In this document: in pieces, positions 19,677 to 28,132 of the stretch
Position numbering within the stretch: the first letter of the stretch is position 1
How the letters are laid out: each line of letters begins with the position of its first letter
NCBI GenBank assembly: GCA_963975425.1
Contig: CAXBGS010000003.1
Coordinates: 620,001 to 684,000 of the forward strand
Reading direction: 5' to 3'
Origin: CAXBGS01 sp963975425
GTDB lineage: Bacteria > Planctomycetota > Planctomycetia > Pirellulales > Pirellulaceae
DNA length: 64,000 nucleotides
The notes under the pieces: generated by a model
Databases searched by the model: none
What the model saw: the letters and a program-made list of their open reading frames with translations, nothing else
What the model was told of the DNA's origin: nothing
Made by a program: the position numbers and the translations under genes

Positions 19677-19724
19677 AATGTCGCGATACTCGAACGTCGC
19701 GATACTCGGATGTCGTGATATCTT
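19677..19724. repeat. Tandem repeat, period 16, three copies
   Basis: The units AATGTCGCGATACTCG, AACGTCGCGATACTCG and a decayed GATGTCGTGATATCT lie one after another in the spacer downstream of the SDR gene. A separate direct repeat TCAATGACATCCTG occurs just before, near 19612 and 19647. Confidence 0.75.
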
Positions 19725-19776
19725 ATTTGGTGTCGTCTTGTCTGGCGTCGGTTTAGATGGCGTCTTGTATGGCTAC

Positions 19777-19809
19777 AAAAAAAAGCCGGCCCAGAAACCT
19801 GAGCCGACT
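19777..19809 (-). terminator. Rho-independent terminator of the lipoprotein gene
   Basis: Read on the minus strand, a 9-bp stem (AGTCGGCTC / GGGCCGGCT, with two G-U pairs) is followed by a run of T, 30 bp after the lipoprotein stop. Confidence 0.85.
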
Positions 19810-19838
19810 CTTGAATAATCGGTTGATGCTGGCGACGA

Positions 19839-20495
19839 CTAAGGCGTCGGTGTCGTGTAAGGTTCGACATCGCCAACCATGTGGAAGTGGTTGTGGTCGA
19901 TGTAGACCACTTCTACTGCTTCCCGGTCATGCAACGTGTGAGGAACCGGATAGCCAACGGTCGTCTTTTCGTCGAAGTAGACCGTGCACTTGTAGTGAGC
20001 GTGGTGCAATTGAGCCGGGCCGATCAGCGGATAAAAGCGAGGCGGGTCGACGTAGTCGGCGATCTTTTCCTTGATAATCCGCACGTCATTGCGTTGCTTT
20101 TCATAGATCAATGGAATGCCACCTTGGACCGGACGAGCGTCTTCCAGCGCGTGAATCACTTCATCGTCGCTCGGTGGGTCCAGGGCCACCGCAGGTCCGC
20201 CCGAGGTGGTCGGGCCGAGGATCGGCACACGCTCATAGCGTTCGTGCTTCCAAAATTTCTCTTCTTGCTTGTGCTGGTAGTACGGGCTGACGGGAATCGG
20301 AAAGCCAAGGAATCCGAGGCTGAATCCGTTGGACATCCCGAAGCAGCCGGACGTGGTAACGCTGAGCAGTGCTATTGCACCAAGCGTCAACTTGCACACG
20401 AGACGATTCGCTCGCGAATGCGGCGACGTCCTCGGCGATTGGGTCGCCCGTGTGCCGGAGTGGGTATTCTCGCAAATGCTGTTCGAGCTGGTCAT
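19839..20495 (-). CDS. Planctomycete lipoprotein of unknown function
   Basis: A 218-residue protein if it starts at the ATG at complement 20493-20495. After a polar N-terminal stretch it has a hydrophobic segment ending in a lipobox-like LSVTTSGC (Cys51), so it is probably lipid-anchored. The body is Pro/Tyr/His-rich: PVSPYYQHKQEEKFWKHERY, PPSDDEVIHALEDARP, IYEKQRNDVRIIKEKIADYV and a C-terminal YIDHNHFHMVG. I do not recognise a catalytic motif. A longer frame reaches 20543. It has its own terminator and is downstream of the BON gene, separated by that gene's terminator, so it is likely a single-gene unit. Confidence 0.75.
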   Translation of the reverse strand: MTSSNSICENTHSGTRATQSPRTSPHSRANRLVCKLTLGAIALLSVTTSGCFGMSNGFSLGFLGFPIPVSPYYQHKQEEKFWKHERYERVPILGPTTSGGPAVALDPPSDDEVIHALEDARPVQGGIPLIYEKQRNDVRIIKEKIADYVDPPRFYPLIGPAQLHHAHYKCTVYFDEKTTVGYPVPHTLHDREAVEVVYIDHNHFHMVGDVEPYTTPTP

Positions 20496-20835
20496 CGGGC
20501 AACCTTCCGTGGATTCAATTCCGCCTGATCGTTGATCAGGCAATCAAAACAGCGTCTCGTGCTGTTGAAATGGGTTCAGCAATGTGACCGCAATGCGTTA
20601 TCGGTAAACATCGGGCGCCTTGCGTACTACTTGTATCGTGTGAACTTATGCCGATCTTGCGGATAATCCGGAAGATTCAAAAAACAAATCATCAGCCCGG
20701 CTGGCGGCAATAAAAAACCCGCCGGCGACATTGCTGCCATCGGCGGGTTCGATTCAAAGGCGACTGGAAACGATACTTCCAGCCTTAGGTGATCCGTGAT
20801 CCATGCCCAGCGGACCCTCAGAGGCGATTCTTCGC
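20496..20835. other. Spacer of about 340 bp holding the BON-gene terminator
   Basis: The spacer separates two minus-strand genes. It contains the terminator at 20712-20749. The remaining 200 bp upstream of the lipoprotein gene should contain its promoter, which I could not pinpoint. Confidence 0.6.
20712..20749 (-). terminator. Rho-independent terminator of the BON-domain gene
   Basis: On the minus strand, AACCCGCCG and CGGCGGGTT form a 9-bp stem around a 14-base loop, followed by TTTTTTA. Confidence 0.92.
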
Positions 20836-22017
20836 CTAGCGATCGGTGAAGTCCAAGAACCACCAACCGTCATCCCATTCCAGGCTGATCTTTCGCCATC
20901 CCATCGGCACTTGCGGATAAGGATAGAAAGGACCGATGTACGGCCAAGCCGAAGGGCTGTACTGCTGTGGATAGGTCAGGGCCGCATAGTTGGGATGCGA
21001 CGCGTATCCAGGCCAAGCGTAGTTGGGCAACTGGGGCGAATCGTATCGCGGTGCGCCAGCGACGCCCGAATAAGGTGCCATCGGCACAGGTTGCCCCATC
21101 ACAGGTGCGGCAGGGGCACCGTACTGAACCGTTTGAGCGGGAACGCCGCCACCGGCTTGTCCACGATAGGTCGCCGGAGCCGCTTGAGGAGCACGCTGGG
21201 GTGCTGCTGCGGTTCGAGTGCTGACCGGCATTGCCTGAGTCGGTTGTTGGTGCAAAGCGGGTGGCTTTGGCAACTGAGGCAGACTTGGCGACTCGGTGGG
21301 AACCGAAATCGCTTCGCGAATCTCAACCACACCCGCAATGCGACGTGTGATATCGACGATTGCATCACGCTGAGCAACCGATGATGCCCGGCCCTGCAGC
21401 TGGACTACACCGTTTTTGCTTTTGACGTCGACGCCAAAGCCTTTCAGGGTGCCGGCTTGCTTGGCTTGACCGAGTGCCGAAACGACATCCGTCACCAGCT
21501 GTTTGTCGCTGTCACCGCCCGAAGGTGCGGCCAGTTCCACGGCAGAAGTCATGCGGACCTCCCCAGGAACGACCCCTTGAGCATTCTTTCTGGTGGCAGC
21601 TTCGCTAGCCAAAGCGTTTCGAAGCGAGAAGCTCTCGTCCGATGTGACTTTGACGGGCACAAGTTCCTGAATCTCTTCGGCTACCTGGGCGACGGTCGCC
21701 TTGGGCTTGATCACCGCAGCGGGCTGAGCCACGGCATCAACGCTGACTTCATCGACGACACGTGCAATGCCTTCGATGCCACCAGCGGCTTTTAGTACAA
21801 GGTCCTTTTGAGCTTGTTCACTCACGTTGCCCCGGAAGAGCACGACGCCTTGATCGACCTTTAAGTCGAGCGCGAAATCTTCGAGTGCACCTGAGCTGCG
21901 ATTGTCTTTCAATCGCTGAATGATCTGTTCTGCGATTTCTCGGTCACCACCAAAGGCCTGCATTGGCCCGAGCGTGGCGATCGCGGCAATCGCTAATCCG
22001 AAATACTTGCGTCGCAT
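20836..22017 (-). CDS. Secreted BON-domain protein with Pro/Gln/Tyr-rich tail
   Basis: A 393-residue exported protein. Signal peptide 1-24; BON domain 1 at about 26-95 (FALDLKVDQGVVLFRGNVS, VVDEVSV); a linker; BON domain 2 at about 170-240 (GFGVDVKSKNGVVQLQGRAS, VVEIREAISV); then a low-complexity Pro/Gln/Ala/Tyr-rich region to about 370, ending in a short Trp-rich segment (WRKISLEWDDGWWFLDF). BON domains bind membranes or peptidoglycan-linked partners in OsmY-like proteins. The role here is inferred to be envelope-related. ATG at 22017 fits the signal peptide. Confidence 0.85.
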   Translation of the reverse strand: MRRKYFGLAIAAIATLGPMQAFGGDREIAEQIIQRLKDNRSSGALEDFALDLKVDQGVVLFRGNVSEQAQKDLVLKAAGGIEGIARVVDEVSVDAVAQPAAVIKPKATVAQVAEEIQELVPVKVTSDESFSLRNALASEAATRKNAQGVVPGEVRMTSAVELAAPSGGDSDKQLVTDVVSALGQAKQAGTLKGFGVDVKSKNGVVQLQGRASSVAQRDAIVDITRRIAGVVEIREAISVPTESPSLPQLPKPPALHQQPTQAMPVSTRTAAAPQRAPQAAPATYRGQAGGGVPAQTVQYGAPAAPVMGQPVPMAPYSGVAGAPRYDSPQLPNYAWPGYASHPNYAALTYPQQYSPSAWPYIGPFYPYPQVPMGWRKISLEWDDGWWFLDFTDR

Positions 22018-22202
22018 GGAAATGCCTCCCTACAGTCCTTGATCGCTCCGGAATTTTGCAAGAACGTTCGAAAGCCCAGTCGCACGACGCGACGTGGACG
22101 TCACCGCGGGTGGCGACTGATCCTTCAAACGGCCTCGGCAGACCGGTGTTAGTGGTTGTTTCGGTTAGTTGGGTTGGCAGAGGGTAGGTTTTTTCTGATT
22201 TT

Positions 22203-22244
22203 ATCGCTGATTGGGGTTTGTCCGGCCCCTTTTGGATCAGCGAT
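22203..22244. repeat. Nested inverted repeat at the 3' end of the small membrane protein gene
   Basis: ATCGCTGAT (22203-22211) and ATCAGCGAT (22236-22244) are perfect inverted copies, and GGGG/CCCC pair inside them. The stem overlaps the stop codon of the minus-strand gene ending at 22237. The minus strand has only a short AAAATC after it, so a classic terminator is doubtful. It could be a transcript-end or stabilising hairpin. Confidence 0.5.
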
Positions 22245-22611
22245 TGACCCGAAAACCGCGCACGACCGCCGCTAATGCAATCAATACCGAGAGCGCCGGC
22301 ACGACGACGACGACCAGCCGAGGACTGGCGGCCAGCACTCCTAATGCGACGACGCCCAGGACGGCCACGCCAGGGGGCAACCAGCGTGCAGGACGCCGCA
22401 GCGACGGCCACGCCAACCACAGTGCCCCCATGACCAATCCGATACGGCCCATCGCCGCAGCGGCAAACGTCGCCGCCCCCTTTTCGCCAAACCACCAAGC
22501 CGCAGCACTGCCCGCTAACAGCGCAGCGGCCAACAGCAAGACCAAGGTGCGGCGAGGATCATGAACTTCATTCGCCATCGGCCGCTTTTCAATTCGCTTT
22601 CGCCCATTCAT
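22237..22611 (-). CDS. Small integral membrane protein, unknown
   Basis: A 124-residue protein from the ATG at complement 22609-22611 (113 residues if the ATG at 22578 is used). It has about four hydrophobic segments: LVLLLAAALLAGSAAAWWF, a Gly/Ala-rich second (FAAAAMGRIGLVMGALWLA), GVAVLGVVALGVLA, and LVVVVVPALSVLIALAAVV. The short N-terminus is charged. No family is recognised. It lies between the BON gene and the divergent metallophosphoesterase gene. Confidence 0.65.
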   Translation of the reverse strand: MNGRKRIEKRPMANEVHDPRRTLVLLLAAALLAGSAAAWWFGEKGAATFAAAAMGRIGLVMGALWLAWPSLRRPARWLPPGVAVLGVVALGVLAASPRLVVVVVPALSVLIALAAVVRGFRVNR

Positions 22612-22782
22612 AACGAACAGCATAGCTGACGATCTGAGATCACACCGCGTCACAATAATGGCGGTCCAGTGATCGTCGATCGCTCTGCGATCATTAAAAA
22701 TACAATCAGACGCGTTCGGATCGCCGAACAGTCAACGACGATTCCGTGGCGAGTGACATTGCCATCTATCGAGGCTCATTTG

Positions 22783-23385
22783 ATGAAACTGCTTTGCTTT
22801 AGTGATCTGCACCGCGACGTCGAGGCGGCCAAACGACTCGTCAAAGCGGCCCAGGTAGATGTCGACGTGGTCGTGGGGGCCGGCGACTTTGCCAATCGCC
22901 ACCAGGGTCTTGCCGACACACTGGACATTCTGGCGGCCATCGACCGACCCAGCGTGCTGGTTCCGGGCAACGGCGAAACCGTCGACGAATTGTGTGAAGC
23001 GACCGCCAAGTGGGCCAGTGCCACCGTCTTGCACGGCAGCGGATGCGAAATCGATGGCGTCCCCTTTTGGGGCGTCGGCGGCGGCATCCCTGTCACTCCC
23101 TTTGGTGCATGGAGCTATGACTTTGACGAACAGCAAGCCGCAGAGCTGTTGACCGGATGTCCGCGAGGCGGCGTGCTGGTGGTGCATTCGCCTCCGATCG
23201 ATACGGTCGATCACGACACCGCCGGTAAGGTCCGCGGCAGCCAATCGATCCGCGACGTGATCGAAGCCAAGCAGCCAGCATTTGTCGTTTGTGGTCATAT
23301 CCACAGCGACTGGGAAAAGCAGATAACGCTCAACGAGACTCGCATCTTGAACGCAGGCCCCCGCGGGATCATCGTCGAGATTTAG
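22783..23385 (+). CDS. Calcineurin-like metallophosphoesterase
   Basis: A 200-residue cytoplasmic phosphoesterase. The metal ligands are all visible: Asp8 and His10 in FSDLHRD, Asp35 in GAGD, the GNGE version of the usual GN(H/D)E at 62-65, His in VVHSPP, and GHIH near the C-terminus. These bind two metals for phosphoester hydrolysis. The substrate is not shown by sequence. The frame is open from 22669, but the ATG at 22783 starts directly at the first strand. It is a single gene, followed by an 18-bp tandem array and convergent with clpX. Confidence 0.88.
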   Translation: MKLLCFSDLHRDVEAAKRLVKAAQVDVDVVVGAGDFANRHQGLADTLDILAAIDRPSVLVPGNGETVDELCEATAKWASATVLHGSGCEIDGVPFWGVGGGIPVTPFGAWSYDFDEQQAAELLTGCPRGGVLVVHSPPIDTVDHDTAGKVRGSQSIRDVIEAKQPAFVVCGHIHSDWEKQITLNETRILNAGPRGIIVEI

Positions 23386-23404
23386 AGTAGCCGAGTTTGT
23401 TACG

Positions 23405-23476
23405 TCGCCGGCTTGCCAAACACCACCGGCTTGCCAGGCACCACCGGCTTACTTGAGATTACCGGCTTGCCGAAGA
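23405..23476. repeat. Tandem repeat, period exactly 18, four copies
   Basis: The unit CCACCGGCTTGCCAGGCA is repeated with the core CCGGCTT at spacing 18 (23409, 23427, 23445, 23463). It lies between the convergent metallophosphoesterase and clpX genes. Confidence 0.85.
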
Positions 23477-23491
23477 CCACCGAGTCGCAAT

Positions 23492-23525
23492 AAAAAAACG
23501 CCGCGGTTGGTTAGACCGCGGCGTT
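23492..23525 (-). terminator. Rho-independent terminator of clpX
   Basis: On the minus strand, AACGCCGCGGT and ACCGCGGCGTT form an 11-bp stem with a short loop, followed by TTTTTTATT. It ends 30 bp past the clpX stop. The T content on the other strand is low. Confidence 0.93.
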
Positions 23526-23554
23526 TGTTGTGTGACGACATCATTGCGTTTGAC

Positions 23555-24835
23555 TTACGCACTCTTGCTCGAAGGCATCGGGAACAACTTATTCTTTCCC
23601 ATGACAATGTTCTCGTCGATCGTGAACACGGTTCCTTCTTTTTGCTCGGGCAAGTCATACATGATATCCAGCATGACTTCCTCGAGGATGCCCCGCAGCC
23701 CACGTGCCCCGACACCTTTTTCCAAGGCTTTGTTGGCGACGTAGTGCAGCGCGTCTTCGGTGAAATTCAGCTCGCAGCTTTCCATCGCAAAGAGTGCTTG
23801 GTATTGCTTGACCAAAGCGTTCTTGGGCTCCGTCATGACGCGTACCAGTCCCTCTTCGTCCAGCGGCTGCAGATAGCTGACCACTGGCAAGCGACCGACG
23901 AGTTCTGGAATCAAACCGAACTCCAGGACGTCTTCGGTTTGCACCTGACTGAGCAATTCGGACGACGATTGGTCGTTTCGATCGCTCAACCCACCGCCGA
24001 ACCCGAGTGTTTTATGGCCCAGACGTTTGCGGATGATGTCTTCGATACCGACGAACGTTCCGCCGACGATGAACAGAATATTGCTGGTATCCAGTTGGAT
24101 GTATTGCTGTTCGGGATGCTTACGGCCGCCTTGCGGTGGCACGTTCGCAACGGTCCCTTCCAACATTTTCAGCAAGCTTTGCTGAACACCTTCGCCGGAC
24201 ACGTCACGGGTAATCGAGACGTTCGCACTGGTCTTGCCGATCTTGTCCACTTCGTCGATGTACAAGATGCCTCGCTGAGCTGCTTCGACATCAAAGTCTG
24301 CCGCATGCAACAGTTTCAGCAACAGGTTCTCGACGTCTTCGCCGACGTAGCCGGCTTCGGTCAACGTGGTCGCATCACCGATGGCGAAGGGCACGTTTAA
24401 CATGCGGGCGAGCGAACGAGCGAGCAACGTCTTGCCACTGCCGGTCGGTCCGGCCAGCAGGATGTTGCTTTTTTCGATCTCGACATCGCCATCACCGTCC
24501 CACTCACTGGCCAGTCGCTTGTAGTGATTGTGGACAGCGACGGCCAACACGCGTTTGGCCGAACTTTGGCCGATCACGTATTGGTCAAGATGCTCAACGA
24601 TGCTCCGCGGTGCGGGAATTTCATTGAACAATGACTTGCTAGGACCACGACGGCGTTGTTCTTGGTCCAGAATTGACTGACAAAGTTCGATGCATTCGCC
24701 ACAGATGTAGACGTCACCGGGACCTTCGACGAGTGGTCCAACGTCACGGTAACTTTTCCGACAGAACGAACAAAAAGCATTCTTCTTGTTGGAAGTACTT
24801 CCGCGGCGCGAACTGGGGTTATCCTTCGAGGGCAT
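23555..24835 (-). CDS. clpX: ATP-dependent Clp protease ATP-binding subunit ClpX
   Basis: A 426-residue AAA+ unfoldase that feeds substrates to ClpP. The N-terminal zinc-binding domain has Cys22-x2-Cys25 and Cys45-x2-Cys48. The Walker A loop is GPTGSGKTLLARSLA, Walker B ILYIDEVDKI, and the conserved region GRLPVVSYLQPLDEEGLVRV and KGVGARGLRGILEEVMLDIM follows. The ATG at 24835 is preceded by AGGAG six bases away and gives a family-typical length; an ATG at 24898 would add 21 residues and also has a weak AGGGA. clpP is not adjacent. A terminator follows. Confidence 0.97.
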   Translation of the reverse strand: MPSKDNPSSRRGSTSNKKNAFCSFCRKSYRDVGPLVEGPGDVYICGECIELCQSILDQEQRRRGPSKSLFNEIPAPRSIVEHLDQYVIGQSSAKRVLAVAVHNHYKRLASEWDGDGDVEIEKSNILLAGPTGSGKTLLARSLARMLNVPFAIGDATTLTEAGYVGEDVENLLLKLLHAADFDVEAAQRGILYIDEVDKIGKTSANVSITRDVSGEGVQQSLLKMLEGTVANVPPQGGRKHPEQQYIQLDTSNILFIVGGTFVGIEDIIRKRLGHKTLGFGGGLSDRNDQSSSELLSQVQTEDVLEFGLIPELVGRLPVVSYLQPLDEEGLVRVMTEPKNALVKQYQALFAMESCELNFTEDALHYVANKALEKGVGARGLRGILEEVMLDIMYDLPEQKEGTVFTIDENIVMGKNKLFPMPSSKSA

Positions 24836-25470
24836 ACACGACTCCTGGTTGTGTGATTGCTGTGCCGCGACGTCGTTTGATCCATATGTGATTTTCATGA
24901 GTCCCTGGTTCTAAGTAAACAGCGGTTTGCTTAGACACTGACTCGCACATCAAAATCAAACTCAGTTGCAACGCATCAATCACGCTTCAAATGGTTCGGC
25001 CACGGCCCGAATGCTTTCTCGACGACAAGTTGTCACCGAGCGGGTCATCCGTATCCTCGAAAGACTCGAGCCAATCGCGGTTAATTAATAAAACGGTTCT
25101 TCTCTATTCCGAACCCGTAAAGCCCACATGGATTGGAAGGGCTGTGACGGAAGCGGATTGTCCACTCGACAGGCTCGCTAGAAATAACGGCTGGCCTTAC
25201 CAACGGTGTCCAAGCCGCCAAGACCGTGATCGTCGCAGATTAGCCTAATCAAGATGCCGGCGACGTGCGTCGGACATCCGATGATTGGCAGTTGTGACGA
25301 AAGACTTGGGAGGGATTTGGGCAACTGGGTGTGTCTGGTCGCGATCGAAGGGAGGGGCCGGTCATCGGATAGTCGGCAACATGCTCGCGATCGGCTTGAT
25401 CGTCTGTCTGCTGCTTCGTAACGTCAGGAAACTGGCCTGAGGTGCTTGGTATCGATGCGACTGAACAAAC
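24836..25470. other. Spacer of about 635 bp, nothing recognised
   Basis: The spacer lies between clpX and a small membrane protein gene, both on the minus strand, so it carries the clpX promoter. No RNA gene, repeat or convincing frame was seen in either strand. Confidence 0.5.
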
Positions 25471-25767
25471 TCAGTCGTTGGTTGACGTCTGATCCGAATC
25501 GGATGAGTCGTCCGCAGTCGTCGCTCCTTGGAGGTGCGAGTGGGTTGTTGCTTGTATTGTTCGGAATTCTTCGTCGCTGATGTCACCTTTGAGATGCATT
25601 TCTCGCAAGTTTGCGAGCACGTCTTCAGGCTTTTCCCGGTCCTGGGCGGTGTAGTCGCGAAAGCTTGCCATGACATAAAATCCGGCTGCGATCAGGACAC
25701 ACAAAACCAGCATGGCGGCGCCAGCTTGCATGGCAGGATTCGCAAACACATCTGTCATAATCGCCAT
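25471..25767 (-). CDS. Small membrane protein with SHOCT-like C-terminal motif
   Basis: A 98-residue protein (or 95 from the second ATG). One membrane span at about 13-34 (AGAAMLVLCVLIAAGFYVMA) is followed by a charged segment and the helical pair PEDVLANLREMHLKGDISDE, which resembles the SHOCT/short C-terminal domain pattern (L..L..kG.Is.eEf). The tail is acidic and Ser/Thr-rich. Such proteins are widespread in planctomycetes and often of unknown function. The neighbouring 17-bp repeat array lies upstream. Confidence 0.75.
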   Translation of the reverse strand: MAIMTDVFANPAMQAGAAMLVLCVLIAAGFYVMASFRDYTAQDREKPEDVLANLREMHLKGDISDEEFRTIQATTHSHLQGATTADDSSDSDQTSTND

Positions 25768-25960
25768 CTCTCGCGAGTGTTCACCGTTCGTGCTTTCGAA
25801 CCATCGGTGACCCAGCTCACTCCGAATGATAGGGGTGTCCAGTTGGGTCGGTCCAGCAATTTCGTCTCGATCACGACGGAATTTTCGGTTTCACGCCCCG
25901 GCCGCTTCGTTTCACGTCTTGACCAAGCCGTTTTGCGACATACTTGGCCTGATCACATCT

Positions 25961-26022
25961 TTGGCTCGGTCACGTGGTTGGCTCGGTCACGTGGTTGGCT
26001 CGGTCACATCGTTGGCTCGGTC
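25961..26022. repeat. Tandem repeat, period 17, about 3.6 copies
   Basis: Two exact copies of TTGGCTCGGTCACGTGG (25961 and 25978) are followed by TTGGCTCGGTCACATCG and a partial copy. The motif contains the palindrome CACGTG. It lies in the spacer between the SHOCT-like gene and the TIM-barrel gene. Confidence 0.88.
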
Positions 26023-26064
26023 TGTGATCCTCGGACGCTACCGCTGAATTTTCAGCCGTCCGGG

Positions 26065-27036
26065 TCAGTCCGTTTCCGCGAACCATTCTAACGCATCGCG
26101 AGCCAAACCTAGACCTTTTTCGCTGTGCCCTTGGACCTTTGCGATCACGGTCCCGGCGAAACCCAATCGCCGCAACGACTGAGTGATTCGCCCCATATCG
26201 ATTTCACAGTGCGTTGGCAGCTGGTCTCGTGAACCGTCCGCTTCACGTTCACACAAATAAACACAGGCCAACCGCGATAGATTTCGCGTCAGCCGGTCCG
26301 CCACGGGGAACTCGCCTTCTTTCAGCATTTCGGCGACGTCCGCAGCCAAATACAACGTGTCGGGCTGGTCGACCCACTGCACAATCCGCTCAAACTGGGC
26401 AACCGTCGCCACCACGTCGCGCGATGCCGGCCGCAGCGCAAGGCGAACGCCCGACGCCTTGGATCGCTCGGTCAACCGGTTCAGTCGCTCGCTAAGTCGG
26501 TTCAAGGTCGACTCATCCGCCGCATTGCCGCCGCCGGAATGAGCGATGGCTGGTTGCTGAAAAGGCAAGGGTTGCCGCGTGGGCTCTGGCCGTAATTGCG
26601 CCGCGTTCGACTCAGCCGTCCCGGGTTGGACCGCGGGCGTCCGACGCGCCGATGTGTCCGCCTTGCGAGTGGCCGATCCCGTGCTGAAGATCACCGTCGA
26701 TGCGGAAAACTCTTCCGCGATCTCGATCCAACGCAGGATCCATGCTTCGGCCTGATCCGATTCGGCACCGTCGTCCGCTGCCAATGCAGGCCCGTCGTAG
26801 CGGTGCGGGTCAGACAGGAACGCACCGTTGGTGTCAATGATGAGTTGCATTTCGTTGCGAGCGATCGCATCCGCCAAACGCAGCATCTGCGGCGCAAAAC
26901 GTTCGTCCGTCGGATCAAGGCTTCCGCACCGAGGCCGAATCGTGACGGCTTGGTACCCAATCGCCGCCAATGCACTGACAATCGCGACTTCGTCATGCAG
27001 CAACAAACTGGACGCATGAAAGCCGATCCGCATCAT
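26065..27036 (-). CDS. TIM-barrel sugar-isomerase/epimerase-like protein
   Basis: A 323-residue protein of the xylose isomerase-like TIM-barrel type: RIGFHASSLLLHDEVAIVSA at the first strand, AIGYQAVTIRPR, MQLIIDTNGAFLSDP, a Thr/Ser/Pro/Gln-rich variable insertion at about 125-170, GVRLALRPASRDVV, YLAADVAEMLKEGE and VIAKVQGHSEKGLG at the end. The typical metal ligands (Glu, Asp, His, Glu) cannot be assigned clearly. Its start overlaps the stop of the prenyltransferase gene (ATGA), so the pair is one translational unit. The substrate is unknown. Confidence 0.75.
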   Translation of the reverse strand: MMRIGFHASSLLLHDEVAIVSALAAIGYQAVTIRPRCGSLDPTDERFAPQMLRLADAIARNEMQLIIDTNGAFLSDPHRYDGPALAADDGAESDQAEAWILRWIEIAEEFSASTVIFSTGSATRKADTSARRTPAVQPGTAESNAAQLRPEPTRQPLPFQQPAIAHSGGGNAADESTLNRLSERLNRLTERSKASGVRLALRPASRDVVATVAQFERIVQWVDQPDTLYLAADVAEMLKEGEFPVADRLTRNLSRLACVYLCEREADGSRDQLPTHCEIDMGRITQSLRRLGFAGTVIAKVQGHSEKGLGLARDALEWFAETD

Positions 27037-28013
27037 GTCACTCGCATCCGCATCGCAACGAGAATGGCTGGAACGATCAAGGCGAAAATCGCAATCGCTG
27101 CCACGCGTCCGGCGCCCAACAAGGCAAAGGAAGCCGCCAGCGGAATGATCGTCAGCAATCCCGCTCGAATCATGTTTTGAACGTTAGCCGCTGACGAATT
27201 ACCGAACAGTCGCACGCCGCGCATGATCACCGGAAAGACGATCAGCCCGATCAAGATCGGGAACATTCCCTGCGGCGAGAATTGCCATCCCAGATTCCGC
27301 GGCGCCGTCTGAGGCGCGAATGCGAGTACAAACGAACCGATGATGATCAGCAGCATCCCGGTGTTGAGCGATGGTGAGTTTCCGCCGACCGCTTCGTCCC
27401 GCGCAATCGACGTGATGCCGGCAATGTAGATGCCGAAACCGAGTGCGATCGCGATCAGATATTGCGGGATCATCGTTGCATCGCCGACGACCAAACAGGG
27501 CGACGCACCCAATAGAAAACTCAAGAAACGACAGGAGCCCATCGCATACGGTGCAAACGGTGTTTTCTTCAACGGCCCGTCATAGGCAACGATCATGCAA
27601 GCCAACACGATCGCGATCGCGCCGGGCAACCAAGTCGACGGCAGCGGCGTGTCCGATCCTTGCAAAGTGCCCGGCACATATCCGCTAACGCCGGCAGCCA
27701 CGATGCCGACCACCAATAGCCCCCATCCCGCTCGGTTAGCCGACGGCATTGAAACGAGTCCCGCCGGCAACGGCCGACCGGGACGCTCTTGCCGATCTTT
27801 CTCGACATCGAAAACGTCGTTCAAAATCATGCCGGCCCAATACAGGGCAACACCGCCGATCAAAATACAGATGAAACGCCCAAGCGGCTGAGGTCCATGC
27901 GCGACCAACAGAAATGCCGCCGCCACGTCGGCAAGGATCGTGAACACGGTCGGCAAGCGGACGAGTTGGGCCCAGGCGAACCATGACGAATTCGGATTGG
28001 CAGGATTAGACAT
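27033..28013 (-). CDS. UbiA-family prenyltransferase
   Basis: A 326-residue polytopic membrane enzyme with about nine spans. The first Mg-prenyl-diphosphate motif is NDVFDVEKD (residues 65-73, fitting NDxxDxxxD). The usual second aspartate-rich motif is less clear; the loop reads SIARDEAVGG, and YDGPLKKTPFAP marks the preceding conserved region. Such enzymes attach isoprenoid tails to an aromatic or sugar acceptor. The ATG at 28013 is chosen; one at 28043 adds ten residues. It is coupled to the downstream TIM-barrel gene. EboC-like enzymes pair with TIM-barrel partners in scytonemin-transport clusters, but the rest of that cluster is not here. Confidence 0.85.
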   Translation of the reverse strand: MSNPANPNSSWFAWAQLVRLPTVFTILADVAAAFLLVAHGPQPLGRFICILIGGVALYWAGMILNDVFDVEKDRQERPGRPLPAGLVSMPSANRAGWGLLVVGIVAAGVSGYVPGTLQGSDTPLPSTWLPGAIAIVLACMIVAYDGPLKKTPFAPYAMGSCRFLSFLLGASPCLVVGDATMIPQYLIAIALGFGIYIAGITSIARDEAVGGNSPSLNTGMLLIIIGSFVLAFAPQTAPRNLGWQFSPQGMFPILIGLIVFPVIMRGVRLFGNSSAANVQNMIRAGLLTIIPLAASFALLGAGRVAAIAIFALIVPAILVAMRMRVT

Positions 28014-28132
28014 CAGCGGCTCGTCGGACAGGGTGGCAAGCATTCATTGTAAGTTGAAACAAGTCGAGGGAGTCTCGTCGTATCGCCAGCGAACCAAAGA
28101 TCGTGGCGGAACCGCGGATGGCTTGCTCCGGC

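Noticed and set aside
24991..25248. 85-codon plus-strand frame in the spacer upstream of clpX
   Set aside because: It has no ribosome site, partner or domain sign.
25961..26022. Possible CRISPR array
   Set aside because: Units are direct repeats without spacers, and no cas gene is near. The same holds for the other arrays in the window.
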